A DNA stretch of 64,000 nt from Planctomycetota bacterium (GCA_033763975.1 JANRJM010000016.1:1-64000); one strand, 5' to 3'. Shown: positions 26,285 through 36,087, numbered from the stretch's first letter. Made by a program: numbers and translations. The notes: generated from the letters alone by a model not told the origin.

Positions 26285-28762
26285 ATGGAAACGCAACCAA
26301 CCAAGCCGCCTTCGGGAGAGGTGGGATCCGGAGAGTGGGGCGGGCTGAACCCCGGCGACGTGGTGGGGGTGTACACGCTGGTGTCGCCCCTGGGCGAGGG
26401 CGGGTTCGGCGCGATTTACCTGGCGGAGCAGTCGTCGCCGGTGCGTCGGCGGGTGGCGATGAAGTTCCTGAAGGCGGGGCTGGATTCGCTGGGCGTGCTG
26501 GCGCGGTTCGAGGCCGAGCGGCAGGCGCTGGCGATCATGGACCACCCGAACATCGCGAAGGTCTTTGACGCGGGAGCGACGCCGGCGGGCAGGCCCTACT
26601 TCGTGATGGAGTACGTGCCGGGGGTGGCGATCACGGAGTATTGCGATCGCGAGAAGCTGGGCCTGCGCGATCGGCTGGCGCTGTTCCTGGACGTGTGCGA
26701 GGCGGTGGCGCACGCGCACGCCAAGGGCGTGATCCACCGCGACCTGAAGCCCTCGAACATCCTGGTATCGCGTCCAGAGGCGGGCGAGCGGGTCGTGAAA
26801 GTGATCGACTTCGGGATCGCCAAGGCGGTGCAGCGCGCCGGGCGGCACGAGGCGCAGGTAACGGAAGCGGGCGCGTTCATCGGCACGCCCGAGTACATGT
26901 CGCCCGAGCAGGCGGACGGGTCGCAGGACATCGACACGGGCACGGACGTGTACGCGCTGGGGGTGGTGCTGTACGAACTGCTGGCGGGCGTGCTTCCGTT
27001 CGACCCGCGCGAGCTGCGCGCGAAGGGCGAGTACGAGATCCGCCGGATCATCCGCGAGGTGGAGCCGCCAAGGCCCAGCACGCGCCTGGGGCAGGGCGCG
27101 ACGGCCGAGCGGGCGGCGTCGGTGCGGGGCGTGCGCGTGGAGGAACTCGCGCGGTCGCTGCGCTCGGAACTGGAGTGGATCCCGCTGCGGGCGATGCGCA
27201 AGTCGCGGAAGGAGCGGTACCGCTCGCCGCTCGACCTCGCGGACGACATCCGCAACTACCTGGCGGGCAGGCCGCTGATCGCGGGGCCCGAGAGCGTGTT
27301 CTACAAGATGTCGAAGTTCGCGCGCCGGAACCGGGCGGGTGTGTTCGCCGGCGGCGCGGTGGCGGCGGCGCTGGTGGGCGGGATGGGCGTCGCGATGTAC
27401 GCGAGCGTCGAGGCGGGTCGCGCCAGGCGCGAGGCGGAGTTGACGACGGCGTTCCTGTCCGACATGCTGTCGGCGGCGACGCCCGAAGGGCGCGGACGCG
27501 AAGTGCCGATGCGGGTGGTGCTGGACCGCGCGTCCGGCACGATCGCGTCGCGCATGCGCGACGTGCCGCGCGCGGAGGCGTCGATCCGGCGGACCATCGG
27601 GCAGGCGTACCAGAGCCTGGGCGAGTTCGATCGTGCGGCGGAGCACATCGAGCGCGCGTACGAGATCCGTCGCGCCGAACTGGGCGCGTCGCACCCGGAC
27701 ACGGTGCGGGCGATGGCCGACATCGCGGGCCTGCGCATCAACCAGGGCCGGTACGAGGAGTCGGCGACCATGTCGCGCGAGGCGCTCGAGGCGTGGCGGG
27801 GCGACCCCAACGCGTTCGTGCCGGTCGGCATCAAGAACAACCTGGCGGCGGCGTACGCGCGCCTCGGGCGCGCGAACGAAGCGATCGAGATGCAGCGTGA
27901 GGCGGTCGTCGGGCTGGCGGCGGCGATGGGCCCGCGCCACCCGCACACGCTGGGCGCGACGATGAACCTCGCGTCGCTGCTCACGGACCGTGGGGACGTC
28001 CAGGAGGCCGAGCGCCTGCTCGTGGGCCTGATCGAATCGTGGCGCCAGGCCGTGCCCGAGGACCACCCCGGCGCGACCCTGGCGCGGAGCGAACTGGCCG
28101 GGCTTTACATGAAGACGGGGCGGCTGCGCGAGGCCGAGGCGACGTACCGCGCGGTGCTGGCGATCGAGGTCGGGGCGCTGGGCGAAGATCACCCGTCGAC
28201 GGCCCGGACGCGCGCGAACCTCGGGCTGGTGCTCGAGAAGCAGGAGCGTGTCGACGAGGCGCGCGAGGAGCTCGAGCGCGCGTGGCGGGTGTTGCACGAC
28301 GCGCTCGGCCCCGGGCACGCCGACACGATGAGCGTCGCGTCGTCGCTGCTCTCGATGTACGAGTCGGCCGACTGGCCCGACGCCGTGCGGGCGATGGTGC
28401 CCGCGCTGGTGCAGACGCTGCGCGCGGTGGCGGCGGACGAAACGGCGAGCCCGACGATGCTCAACGACGCCGCGTGGTTCCTGCTGCACGCCCAGCCCCC
28501 GTCGGAGCGCGACCCGGGCCTGGCGCTGCAGGCGTCCTGGCGGGCGTGCGAGCGGGCGAAAGCCGGGGGTGATCCGCTGCTGTGGTCGTACCTCGACACG
28601 CTGGCGCTGGCGCAGGCGCGCACGGGCGCGAACGCGGAGGCGGCCACGACGCAGCGTCGCGCGCTGGAGTTGCTGCCGAAGTCCGACGAGCACTACCGCG
28701 CCGAGATGACGGCGCGCCTGCACGAGTACGAGCGGGGCGACGCGGGCGGACGGGGCGACTAA
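26285..28762 (+). CDS. Ser/Thr protein kinase with transmembrane helix and TPR domain
   Basis: An 825-residue protein. The N-terminal kinase domain (about 25-330) has the glycine loop LGEGGFGAIYLAEQ, catalytic Lys in RVAMKFLKAG, HRDLKPSNILV, DFGIAKAVQ and the activation-loop end GTPEYMSPEQAD. A transmembrane helix lies at about 345-367 (AGVFAGGAVAAALVGGMGVAMYA). The rest consists of TPR repeats (for example HPDTVRAMADIAGLRINQGRYEES, HPSTARTRANLGLVLEKQERVDEA). This kinase-TM-TPR layout is abundant in planctomycetes. The target is unknown. The stop overlaps the convergent methyltransferase stop by 4 nt. Confidence 0.9.
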   Translation: METQPTKPPSGEVGSGEWGGLNPGDVVGVYTLVSPLGEGGFGAIYLAEQSSPVRRRVAMKFLKAGLDSLGVLARFEAERQALAIMDHPNIAKVFDAGATPAGRPYFVMEYVPGVAITEYCDREKLGLRDRLALFLDVCEAVAHAHAKGVIHRDLKPSNILVSRPEAGERVVKVIDFGIAKAVQRAGRHEAQVTEAGAFIGTPEYMSPEQADGSQDIDTGTDVYALGVVLYELLAGVLPFDPRELRAKGEYEIRRIIREVEPPRPSTRLGQGATAERAASVRGVRVEELARSLRSELEWIPLRAMRKSRKERYRSPLDLADDIRNYLAGRPLIAGPESVFYKMSKFARRNRAGVFAGGAVAAALVGGMGVAMYASVEAGRARREAELTTAFLSDMLSAATPEGRGREVPMRVVLDRASGTIASRMRDVPRAEASIRRTIGQAYQSLGEFDRAAEHIERAYEIRRAELGASHPDTVRAMADIAGLRINQGRYEESATMSREALEAWRGDPNAFVPVGIKNNLAAAYARLGRANEAIEMQREAVVGLAAAMGPRHPHTLGATMNLASLLTDRGDVQEAERLLVGLIESWRQAVPEDHPGATLARSELAGLYMKTGRLREAEATYRAVLAIEVGALGEDHPSTARTRANLGLVLEKQERVDEAREELERAWRVLHDALGPGHADTMSVASSLLSMYESADWPDAVRAMVPALVQTLRAVAADETASPTMLNDAAWFLLHAQPPSERDPGLALQASWRACERAKAGGDPLLWSYLDTLALAQARTGANAEAATTQRRALELLPKSDEHYRAEMTARLHEYERGDAGGRGD

Positions 28763-29589
28763 CGCCGTCCCGCGACGTAGACGACCCAGTCGTCGTCGAG
28801 GTCGTCGCCGGATTCGATGGGCCGCACGTGCAGGGTGCCCTGCTCGTCGAGCGCGCCGGCGCGCTGGTCGTAGACCTCGACGCGCGTAAACCCGGCGTCG
28901 GTGTAGGCGTCGGTGAGTTCGGGGATCGACCAGAGGCGCCAGTCGTAGACGAAGGCGTCGCGCAGCACGCGGGCGCGCCGGCCGGGCGTCTCGACGCGGA
29001 AGTGCAGCGCGTTGCGCACGCGGGCGCTCGCGATGTCGGCGTCGCGCTGCTCCCACGTGTACACGACGTGGGCGCCGCGGGAGAGCGGGAAGCGGGCGCG
29101 GGTGGTGAGACGGTCGAACGCGGAACGCCCGCCGTAGATGTCGGCGACGAACACGCCCCGCGGCAAGAGGCGGCGTCGGGCGAGGCGGAGATACGCGACG
29201 AGCGCGGGACGCGTGTGGAAGTAGCCGAGGGGAAAGTTGAGCGCCGCGATGACGTCGGCGCGGTCTCGCGCGCGGTGGACATCCGCGCAGCGGATGGTGA
29301 GATCGGGGATGCCCTCGAGGCGCGCGAGCGGCTCGGGGTCGAGGTCGACGCCGACTGCGCGATGGCGTGCGGCGGCGCGGCGCGCGCCGGGCTGGCTGGT
29401 GGGCGCCGCCATGCGGAGCCAGGCCTTGCACAGGCCGCCCCCGCCGCAGAAGTCATCGCGCAGGGCCCGGGGCGCCCGCCCGTGGATGGCGGCGAGCATG
29501 CGCGCCATGGCGTCGGGGGCCTGCACGCAGCGCTCGTAGAGATCGAAGCGGTCGGGAGTGAGCGTGGGAGAACCGGGGCGCGGGGTCAC
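28759..29589 (-). CDS. Class I SAM-dependent methyltransferase
   Basis: A 276-residue protein with a Rossmann methyltransferase pattern: motif I region LRDDFCGGGGLCKAWL, acidic end of strand 2 in AVGVDLDPEPLARL, ADVIAALNFPLGYFHTRPALVAYLRLARRRLLPRGVFVADIYGG as motifs IV-V, and a beta-rich C-terminal part. Substrate is unknown. Two starts are possible: GTG at 29589 forming a GTGA overlap with the ABC permease stop (preferred), or ATG at 29604. It is the third gene of the ABC transporter operon. Confidence 0.75.
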   Translation of the reverse strand: MTPRPGSPTLTPDRFDLYERCVQAPDAMARMLAAIHGRAPRALRDDFCGGGGLCKAWLRMAAPTSQPGARRAAARHRAVGVDLDPEPLARLEGIPDLTIRCADVHRARDRADVIAALNFPLGYFHTRPALVAYLRLARRRLLPRGVFVADIYGGRSAFDRLTTRARFPLSRGAHVVYTWEQRDADIASARVRNALHFRVETPGRRARVLRDAFVYDWRLWSIPELTDAYTDAGFTRVEVYDQRAGALDEQGTLHVRPIESGDDLDDDWVVYVAGRR

Positions 29590-31001
29590 GCCAGGCGGAT
29601 CCATCGGATGAGCGTCGCGAGGTTCGGGGGCTTGCCGTACATCAGGACGCCCACGCGGAAGATCTTCGCGGCGATGCGCACCACCACGTACACGGTGATG
29701 AGCCCGATGAGCATCGAGACGAGCACCTGCCACGTCGGGGGCGGCTCGGCGCTCGCGATGCGCAGCACCATGACGAACGGGTTCACGGGCGGGGTGAAGG
29801 ACATCACCGTCGCGAGCGTGCCCTTGGGGTTGAAGATGATCGGCATCATCAAGATCATCGGGGTCATGATCACCAGCATCACGGGCGTCATGAGCGACTG
29901 GGCCTCGTGGATGTCGGTGACGGCGGCCCCGACGGCGGCCATCATCGACGCGATGATGAAGAACGCGATGAAGAAGAACGCGACCAGGTACACCAGGTGC
30001 AAGGGCTCGATGATGTCGCTCATCGCGAACTGGATGAGCGCCACCACGCCCAGCCCCGAGTAGAGCCCCAGCACGAGCAGGCCGGCGCCCATCTGCCCGA
30101 TGATCTTGCCGGCCATGAGCTGCGTGGGCGACACGGCGCTCAGCAAGACCTCCATTACGCGGTTGGACTTCTCCTCGATCGTCGAGTACAGCAGGAACTG
30201 CCCGCCTGTAAAGACGCTGATCCACAGGAGCAGCATGAAGGCGAGGGGCACGAGCATCTGCTTGATGACGCTCGCCTTGCGTTCGCCCTCGCGGGTGAAC
30301 TCGACGGTGTCCGGCGCGTTGACTCGCATCAGGGTGCGCAGGCGCTCGGAGTTCTCGCCGTTGGCGACGATGCGAGCCTCGAGCAGCGCCTCGCGGATCT
30401 GCGTGCGCAGCAGCCGCTGGGCGCGGACGTCGAGCTTGGCCTTCACGTAGAGCTGGAAGGCGCCGAAGTCGGCCTGGCCGTCGGGCTTGATGACGGCGTC
30501 GGGCTGCACGATGACCAGCGCGAGGCGCGAGCCGTCGAAGGCGTCGCCGGTCAGCAGGGCCTCCTTGGCCTGCTGCTCGTCGGCGTCCGTGGGAAGTACC
30601 TCGACCGTGATCTCCGGCACGGTCGACTCGTCGGGCTTGACGGACCCGAGCGCTCCCTCGACCATCGGGGCCTGCGTTGGCGCGAGGGCTCGAACGGCGT
30701 TGGCGGCCTGGGCCTTGGCGGCGTCGGTGTCTTCCCTCAGTTGCTCGCGGAGCGCCTCGGGCGAGAGTTTCTCGGTGATCGCCTTCGCGGCGAGCCCGCG
30801 CGGGTCGTCGGCGGGGCGGCCCGAGAGGTCGATCACGGCGACGCTGCCCTTCACGCGGGGCGGCGCGTCGCTGATCAGCAGCGGGACGAGCACCATCGCG
30901 CCCGTCATGATGATCGGCACGATCAGGATGCCGATGAGGAACGACTTCGTGAACACCGTCGCGGAGAACTCACGCCACGCGACGGCCAGGATCTTGCGCA
31001 T
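29586..31001 (-). CDS. ABC transporter permease (ABC-2/NatB type)
   Basis: A 471-residue protein. Helix 1 (FLIGILIVPIIMTGAMVLVPLLI) is followed by a large extracytoplasmic loop (about 45-250) and then six or so C-terminal helices (MLVPLAFMLLLWISVFTGGQFLLY onwards), with the conserved EEKSNRVMEVLLSAVSPTQLMAGKIIGQ cytoplasmic segment of NatB-like exporters, which extrude sodium or small molecules. It starts directly after the ATPase stop with no gap. Confidence 0.88.
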   Translation of the reverse strand: MRKILAVAWREFSATVFTKSFLIGILIVPIIMTGAMVLVPLLISDAPPRVKGSVAVIDLSGRPADDPRGLAAKAITEKLSPEALREQLREDTDAAKAQAANAVRALAPTQAPMVEGALGSVKPDESTVPEITVEVLPTDADEQQAKEALLTGDAFDGSRLALVIVQPDAVIKPDGQADFGAFQLYVKAKLDVRAQRLLRTQIREALLEARIVANGENSERLRTLMRVNAPDTVEFTREGERKASVIKQMLVPLAFMLLLWISVFTGGQFLLYSTIEEKSNRVMEVLLSAVSPTQLMAGKIIGQMGAGLLVLGLYSGLGVVALIQFAMSDIIEPLHLVYLVAFFFIAFFIIASMMAAVGAAVTDIHEAQSLMTPVMLVIMTPMILMMPIIFNPKGTLATVMSFTPPVNPFVMVLRIASAEPPPTWQVLVSMLIGLITVYVVVRIAAKIFRVGVLMYGKPPNLATLIRWIRLA

Positions 31002-31979
31002 CTAGTCGCCCCCCGAATCCGACACGACGCCCGCACGCAGCGACTCGCGGAGTGTCGCGGCGTCGGCGTCGGCGTCGGTGCCTTCCACGATCTGCACGAA
31101 AATGTCCTCGAGCGTCGGGCGGAGCACCTCGATGCGCTTGCACGGGGCCGCCGCCGCGACCCGCGGGATCATCGAGACCGCGTCGACCCCCTCGCGCAGG
31201 TCCACGCGGATGAGCCCGTTGTCGGCGTGCGTGCCGGCGATCTCGGGGATCTCCTGCAGCGCGAGCGTCACGTTCCCCCGGGCGGGCTCGAGCACGAGGG
31301 CCCGCGGATCAAACCGCGAGCGGATCAACTCGGGCGTGTCGTCGAGCACCTTGCGCCCCCGGTGGATCATCACGACGCGATCGCACAGCGCCTCGGCCTG
31401 GGCCATCTGGTGCGTGGAGAAGATAATCGTCGTGCCGCGCTTGCGCTGCTCGTCGATGAGCGTGCGGAGCAGGCGGGAGTTGACGGGGTCGAGGCCCGAG
31501 AAGGGCTCGTCGAGGATGACGAGTTCGGGCTCGTGGATGACCGCCGAGATGAACTGCACCTTCTGCTGCATGCCCTTGGAGAGCTCTTCGCACTTCTTGC
31601 GCTCGCAGTCGGCGAGGCCGACGCGCGCGAGCCAGTCGCGCACCTTGGAGGCGAGCCCGTGCTCCGGGACGCCCTTGAGGCGGGCCATGAAGGTGAGGAA
31701 GGGGCCGACCTTCATTTTCTTGTACAGGCCGCGCTCTTCCGGGAGGTAGCCGATCCGGTCCTTGCTCTCGATGGCGGAGGCCTTCCCCAGGACGCTGACC
31801 GTGCCGGCGTCGGCGAAGAGGATGGACATGATGATGCGGATGGTGGTCGTCTTGCCCGCGCCGTTGGGGCCGATGAAGCCCGTGAGCGTTCCGCGCTCGA
31901 TGGAGAGGTCGAAGTGCTCGACGGCGACTTTGGGGCCGAAGGCTTTGCGGACGCCTCGCAGCTCGATGGCAGTGGTCAT
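31002..31979 (-). CDS. ABC transporter ATP-binding protein (NatA type)
   Basis: A 325-residue ATPase with Walker A GPNGAGKTTT, Q-loop region IGYLPEERGLYKKM, signature LSKGMQQKVQF, Walker B LVILDEPFSGLDP and switch His in STHQMAQAE. The YLPEERGLY stretch is typical of DUF4162/NatA-type drug or sodium exporters, and the C-terminal extension ends LRPTLEDIFVQIVEG as in that group. First gene of the exporter operon. Confidence 0.93.
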   Translation of the reverse strand: MTTAIELRGVRKAFGPKVAVEHFDLSIERGTLTGFIGPNGAGKTTTIRIIMSILFADAGTVSVLGKASAIESKDRIGYLPEERGLYKKMKVGPFLTFMARLKGVPEHGLASKVRDWLARVGLADCERKKCEELSKGMQQKVQFISAVIHEPELVILDEPFSGLDPVNSRLLRTLIDEQRKRGTTIIFSTHQMAQAEALCDRVVMIHRGRKVLDDTPELIRSRFDPRALVLEPARGNVTLALQEIPEIAGTHADNGLIRVDLREGVDAVSMIPRVAAAAPCKRIEVLRPTLEDIFVQIVEGTDADADAATLRESLRAGVVSDSGGD

Positions 31980-32058
31980 GCTGGCTCCCGGGGGACGCCG
32001 ATTATTCGCACCCCGCGCGAACGCGTGACAGCCGGGGCCGGACCCCGGCGCGGGACTC

Positions 32059-32064
32059 TACAGT
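32059..32064 (+). promoter_or_regulatory. -10-like box TACAGT, leaderless start of prfA
   Basis: TACAGT ends 6 nt before the ATG at 32071, with no RBS. Confidence 0.5.
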
Positions 32065-32070
32065 GGGCCG

Positions 32071-33192
32071 ATGGCAGACGTGCAGCGAGACACAGCGGGC
32101 GGCATGGCGGGCATCCCGGCGGGGGCGGTCGAAAAACTCCGCGCGATGGACGCCGAGGAGCGCGAGGTCGCCAAGCGCCTGGAGGACCCCGACGTTCTGC
32201 AGGATCACCGGCGGGTGCGGGAGTTGTCGATCCGCCGAGCGGCCCTGGAGCCGGTCGTCGGCGCCTTCCGCCGGCTGGAAGAACTCGGGCGGGAGGCCGC
32301 CGGGCTCCGCGAGATGCTGGCGCCCGGGGGCGACGCCGAACTGGCGGCGATGGCCCGCGAGGAACTCCCCCGCGTCGAAGACGCCCAGCGCGCGACGGTC
32401 GACGCGCTGCTGGCGCGCCTCGTGACGGCCGACGACCAGCGGGTCGGCTCGGTGATGCTCGAGGTGCGGGCGGGCACCGGGGGCGACGAGGCCGCCCTGT
32501 GGGCGCGCGACCTGCTGGAGATGTACCAGAAGTACGCGGTGCGCCGGGGCTGGTCGTTCGAACTGCTCGAGACCTCCGTCGAGCCGGCGACCGGGGGCAT
32601 CCGGTCCGCCCTGGCCGGCGTGAAGGGCGAGGGCGTGTGGAGCGAACTGGCGTTCGAGGCGGGGGTGCACAGCGTGAAGCGCGTGCCCGCGACCGAGGCC
32701 GCCGGACGAATCCACACGAGCACCGCGACGGTCGCCGTGCTGCCCGAGCCCGAGGAGGTCGACGTGGCGATCGACTGGGCGAACGACGTCGAGGAGCAGG
32801 CGACCCGCGCGCAGGGCCCGGGCGGGCAGAACGTGAACAAGGTCGAGACCGCCTGGCAGATCTTCCACAAGCCCACCGGCATCGTCATCAAGATGATGGA
32901 GGCCAAGAGCCAGCAGCAGAACCGCGACCGCGCCCGCCGGCTGCTCCTGGCGCGCTTGCACGAGATGGCCCTGCAGAAGAAGAACGCCGAGCGGGCGGCG
33001 GCCCGCAACAGCCAGATCGGCGGCGCCGGGCGCAGCGAGAAGATCCGCACGTATCGCTGGAAGGAGGGCATCGTCGCCGACGAGCGCCTGCCCGGCGAGT
33101 ACGCGCTGCGCGATGTTGTCGCGGGCGACCTCGCCGAACTCATGAAGGACCTGCTCGACGCGGAGACGCGCCGGCGCTTGGCGGAACTCTGA
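32071..33192 (+). CDS. prfA: Peptide chain release factor 1
   Basis: A 373-residue class I release factor that reads UAA/UAG. The PxT codon-recognition tripeptide is in [15 protein letters not shown] and the catalytic GGQ is in [30 protein letters not shown] is the domain 1-2 signature. Length is slightly over the usual 360. It is monocistronic or followed by two GYF_2 genes. Confidence 0.95.
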   Translation: MADVQRDTAGGMAGIPAGAVEKLRAMDAEEREVAKRLEDPDVLQDHRRVRELSIRRAALEPVVGAFRRLEELGREAAGLREMLAPGGDAELAAMAREELPRVEDAQRATVDALLARLVTADDQRVGSVMLEVRAGTGGDEAALWARDLLEMYQKYAVRRGWSFELLETSVEPATGGIRSALAGVKGEGVWSELAFEAGVHSVKRVPATEAAGRIHTSTATVAVLPEPEEVDVAIDWANDVEEQATRAQGPGGQNVNKVETAWQIFHKPTGIVIKMMEAKSQQQNRDRARRLLLARLHEMALQKKNAERAAARNSQIGGAGRSEKIRTYRWKEGIVADERLPGEYALRDVVAGDLAELMKDLLDAETRRRLAEL

Positions 33193-33281
33193 CGCGTCCG
33201 ACGCGCCGGGCGCCCTCGCGCCGCATCGGCGACGCTTCATCCCGCCGCCGGGCCAGTATCATGAGCCATCGGAGGCGACGC

Positions 33282-33917
33282 ATGGACGAGTACTACTTCA
33301 GCGTGGACGGGCGTGCCACGGGCGGTCCCGTTCCGATGCATGTGCTCGCCGAGATGGCGCGGGTGGCCGCGATCGGGCCCCGGACGCAGGTGTGGCGTGC
33401 GGGCGAGACGTCTCGCACGCTGGCACGGGCGATCCCCGAGTTGGCGCAGCTCTTCCTGCCGTCGGACGACGACCCGGCGGATGCCGGGCCGCCGGTTCCT
33501 TCCGCGCCACCGCCGCTGCCGCAAGAGCCGGCGTTCCCGCCGCCGCTGGAAACTCCGCCGCGGCTGAGCGCGCCGCAGCCGCCGCCGCTGAGCGCGCCAC
33601 CGCCGTTGCCGCCGCCAGTGAACTCGCCGCCGCCGCTGGGTGTGCCGCCTGCGCCGCCGACGATTCCAGGCCCGCTCATCGTTCCCCAGCGTCAGTACGC
33701 CGACGGCATGGGCATCACGTCGATGGTTCTGGGCATCGTCGCGATCGCGATTGTCTTCTGCGTCAACATCTTCGCCGCCCCGCTGCCCATCACCGGCCTG
33801 ATCCTGGGACTTCTCAGCAAGCAGAAGGGCGGCGTGCGCACCACGGGGATCATTCTGAACTCGATCGCGCTCGCGCTGCTCGCCGGGCTTGTCGTGGCGT
33901 TCATCATGAGCGCATAA
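33282..33917 (+). CDS. GYF_2 domain plus DUF4190 membrane protein
   Basis: A 211-residue protein. An N-terminal GYF_2-like domain (about 1-55; YYFSVDGRATGGPVPMHVLAEMA, WRAGETSRTLARAIPEL) is followed by a long Pro-rich linker (about 60-125, repeated PPPLSAPPPLPP) and two C-terminal helices (MGITSMVLGIVAIAIVFCVN, TGLILGLLSKQKGGVRTTGIILN). The ATG at 33282 follows GGAGG at 6-nt spacing. GYF domains bind proline-rich peptides, so the linker could be a self or partner ligand; that is inference. Confidence 0.82.
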   Translation: MDEYYFSVDGRATGGPVPMHVLAEMARVAAIGPRTQVWRAGETSRTLARAIPELAQLFLPSDDDPADAGPPVPSAPPPLPQEPAFPPPLETPPRLSAPQPPPLSAPPPLPPPVNSPPPLGVPPAPPTIPGPLIVPQRQYADGMGITSMVLGIVAIAIVFCVNIFAAPLPITGLILGLLSKQKGGVRTTGIILNSIALALLAGLVVAFIMSA

Positions 33918-33946
33918 GCCCGCATGCGGCGGGGTGGGGGGTACTT

Positions 33947-34441
33947 ATGACTCAGCAGTGGCATTACAGCGCGGGCTCGCAACGGGTCGGGCCGGTCAGC
34001 GATCCGGTCATGCGACAGATGATCGGGGCGGGGCAGCTCCCGCACGACACGCTCGTCTGGACCGAGGGCATGGCCAACTGGGTGCCCGCCTCATCGGTCG
34101 AGTCGTGGCGCGACGCGTTCGCTTCGGCGCCGACGGTGGTCGCCCCGCCCACGGCGCCCGGCCCGCTGGGCGTGGAGGCCGCCCGGCGCGTGGACCCGGG
34201 CATCGCCATGCTGGTGCCGGTCGGGCGCTCGGCGTACGCGATCATCGCGGGGTACCTGGGGCTGTTCAGCGTGCTGCTCCTTCCCGCGCCGTTCGCGCTT
34301 CTGTCCGGCATCCTGGCGCTGCGCGACATCAAGAAGCACCCGGAGAAGCGGGGCAAGGGGCGCGCGATCTTCGGCATCGTCATGGGCGTGCTCGGCACCG
34401 GCCTCCTCGCGTTCGTCGTGATCTCAAGCATGGCCCGGTAG
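33947..34441 (+). CDS. GYF_2 domain plus DUF4190 membrane protein (second copy)
   Basis: A 164-residue protein. The N-terminal GYF_2-type domain (QWHYSAGSQRVGPVSDPVMRQ, DTLVWTEGMANWVPASSV) has the W.EGM..W core. A short linker leads to two membrane helices around AYAIIAGYLGLFSVLLLPAPFALLSGILALRDIKKHPEKRGKGRAIFG, the DUF4190 pattern. It lies 29 nt after the previous gene on the same strand and is a divergent duplicate of it, without the Pro-rich linker. Confidence 0.82.
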   Translation: MTQQWHYSAGSQRVGPVSDPVMRQMIGAGQLPHDTLVWTEGMANWVPASSVESWRDAFASAPTVVAPPTAPGPLGVEAARRVDPGIAMLVPVGRSAYAIIAGYLGLFSVLLLPAPFALLSGILALRDIKKHPEKRGKGRAIFGIVMGVLGTGLLAFVVISSMAR

Positions 34442-34496
34442 CGCGTCAGGGCGAACGCTCGATCGACGTGCGACGCGGGTGTTCGCCGCCCGGCCC

Positions 34497-34502
34497 TAGC
34501 CT
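34497..34502 (+). promoter_or_regulatory. -10-like box TAGCCT, leaderless start of HI0933-like gene
   Basis: TAGCCT ends 7 nt before the ATG at 34510. Confidence 0.4.
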
Positions 34503-34509
34503 CGTGGGC

Positions 34510-36000
34510 ATGCAGGGCGCGCGCTGCGACATCGCGGTAGTGGGGGCCGGGGCCGCGGGGCTCTTCGCCGGCCTGTGGGCCGCCCGAACGCTCGCGGGCG
34601 AGGGCGGCACGCTCGGGCCGGGGCGCGTCGTGCTCCTCGACGGCGCCAGGACGCTGGGCGCCAAGATCCTCGTCGCGGGCGGCGGGCGCTGCAACGTCAC
34701 GCACCACGAGGTCGACGAACGCGCGTACGCCGGGTCGTCGCCGCACGCCGTGCGCCGGGTGCTCGCGGCGTTCCCGGTCTCGCGGACAGTCGACTTCTTC
34801 CGCGAACTCGGGGTCGAACTCAAGCGCGAGCCCACGGGCAAACTGTTCCCCGTGACCGACGCCGCGCGGACGGTGCTCGACGCGCTGCTGCGCGCCTGCC
34901 GCGACGCCGGCGCCGAAATCCGCCACCCGTGGCGGGTCGGCCGCATCGACTGGGTCGAACCGGCGACCGGCAACATGAGCGACGAACCGGCGAGCGGCGA
35001 TACCAACAACATGAGCGGCGGCGCACTCGGCGGCCCCGGCCACTTCCGCATCCATCGCGCCGGCGACGGGCCCCCCGAGTGGCTCGACGCGTCCCGCGTC
35101 ATCCTCGCCACCGGCGGCATGGCCCTGCCTCGCTCCGGGTCCGACGGCGCGGGGTACCAGTTCGCCCGCGCGCTCGGGCACACCACCACTCGCCGCATCT
35201 TCCCGGCGCTCGTGCCCCTCACCACGCCCGACGGGCACTGGACGCGCTCGCTCAGCGGCATCACCACCCCCGCGACCATCGAGCTTCGTTCGCCCACCGG
35301 CAAACGCTTGCGCTCGTTCACGAACTCCACGCTGCTGACGCACGTGGGGCTCTCGGGCCCGAGCGTGCTCGACATGAGCCGCTATTACACCGACGCCCAG
35401 CCGACGCACGCCCAGCCGGCGCCCGCGCACGCGCACGCCGCGCCCGCGCACGCCGCGCATCCGTCGCCCGCCGCGGATTCCCAGGCCGCCTCGCTTGTGA
35501 TCAACTGGCTCCCCGGCGTTACGCCCGAGGCGCTCGACCAGGACCTCGCCCGCGCGAAAGGCCCGGGCATCGCCCGCTACCTGGCCGAGCGCGTCGCCCA
35601 CACGCTGACGGTGCCCGAGCACGAGCCCCGCGGCATGCCGCTGCGCCTCGCGCAGGCCCTGTGCGAGCAGGCCGGCGTCGACCCGCAGACGCCCGTGCAC
35701 ACGCTGACGCGCGAGCATCGCCGGGGAATCGTTCGCTGGAGCACGCAGTGCCCGATCCCCGTCACCGGCGACCGGGGCTTCACGCACGCGGAAGTCACCG
35801 CCGGGGGCGTGCCGCTCGCCGAACTCGACCTCGCCACCATGCAATCACGCGTCCGCCCCGGGCTGCACCTCTGCGGCGAGATCCTCGACGTCGACGGGCG
35901 CATCGGGGGCTTCAACTTCCAATGGGCGTGGGCCAGCGGGTATGCTGCGGGGGTGGGGGCAGGCGCGGAAGTTCGTGGGTCAACGGAAACCGGGCGGTGA
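34510..36000 (+). CDS. HI0933-type NAD(P)/FAD-dependent oxidoreductase
   Basis: A 496-residue flavoprotein. FAD-binding IAVVGAGAAGLFAGLWAA is followed by the family signature GAKILVAGGGRCNVTH, ELGVELKREPTGKLFPVT, VILATGGMALPRSGSDGAGYQFARALGH and, at the C-terminus, GEILDVDGRIGGFNFQWAWASGYAAG. Members (YhiN/HI0933) have no settled function. A His/Ala/Pro-rich low-complexity insertion lies at about 35395-35490, and a smaller Asn/Met/Ser insertion lies near 34970-35030. Confidence 0.88.
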   Translation: MQGARCDIAVVGAGAAGLFAGLWAARTLAGEGGTLGPGRVVLLDGARTLGAKILVAGGGRCNVTHHEVDERAYAGSSPHAVRRVLAAFPVSRTVDFFRELGVELKREPTGKLFPVTDAARTVLDALLRACRDAGAEIRHPWRVGRIDWVEPATGNMSDEPASGDTNNMSGGALGGPGHFRIHRAGDGPPEWLDASRVILATGGMALPRSGSDGAGYQFARALGHTTTRRIFPALVPLTTPDGHWTRSLSGITTPATIELRSPTGKRLRSFTNSTLLTHVGLSGPSVLDMSRYYTDAQPTHAQPAPAHAHAAPAHAAHPSPAADSQAASLVINWLPGVTPEALDQDLARAKGPGIARYLAERVAHTLTVPEHEPRGMPLRLAQALCEQAGVDPQTPVHTLTREHRRGIVRWSTQCPIPVTGDRGFTHAEVTAGGVPLAELDLATMQSRVRPGLHLCGEILDVDGRIGGFNFQWAWASGYAAGVGAGAEVRGSTETGR

Positions 36001-36087
36001 CCCGCCGGCACACGGCTGCGTAGTGCACACGATGTGGGTAGACCTGGAGACTGTGAGCGGCCATGCCCACGAGTAGAGCGGTACGTG

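Noticed and set aside
26129-29431. 1100-codon minus-strand frame over the kinase-TPR gene
   Set aside because: His/Arg/Pro-rich shadow without domains.
29907-33260. Very long plus-strand frame merging into the GYF_2 gene
   Set aside because: Only the last 211 codons (from 33282, after GGAGG) are real; the rest is antisense to the ABC transporter and out of frame with prfA.
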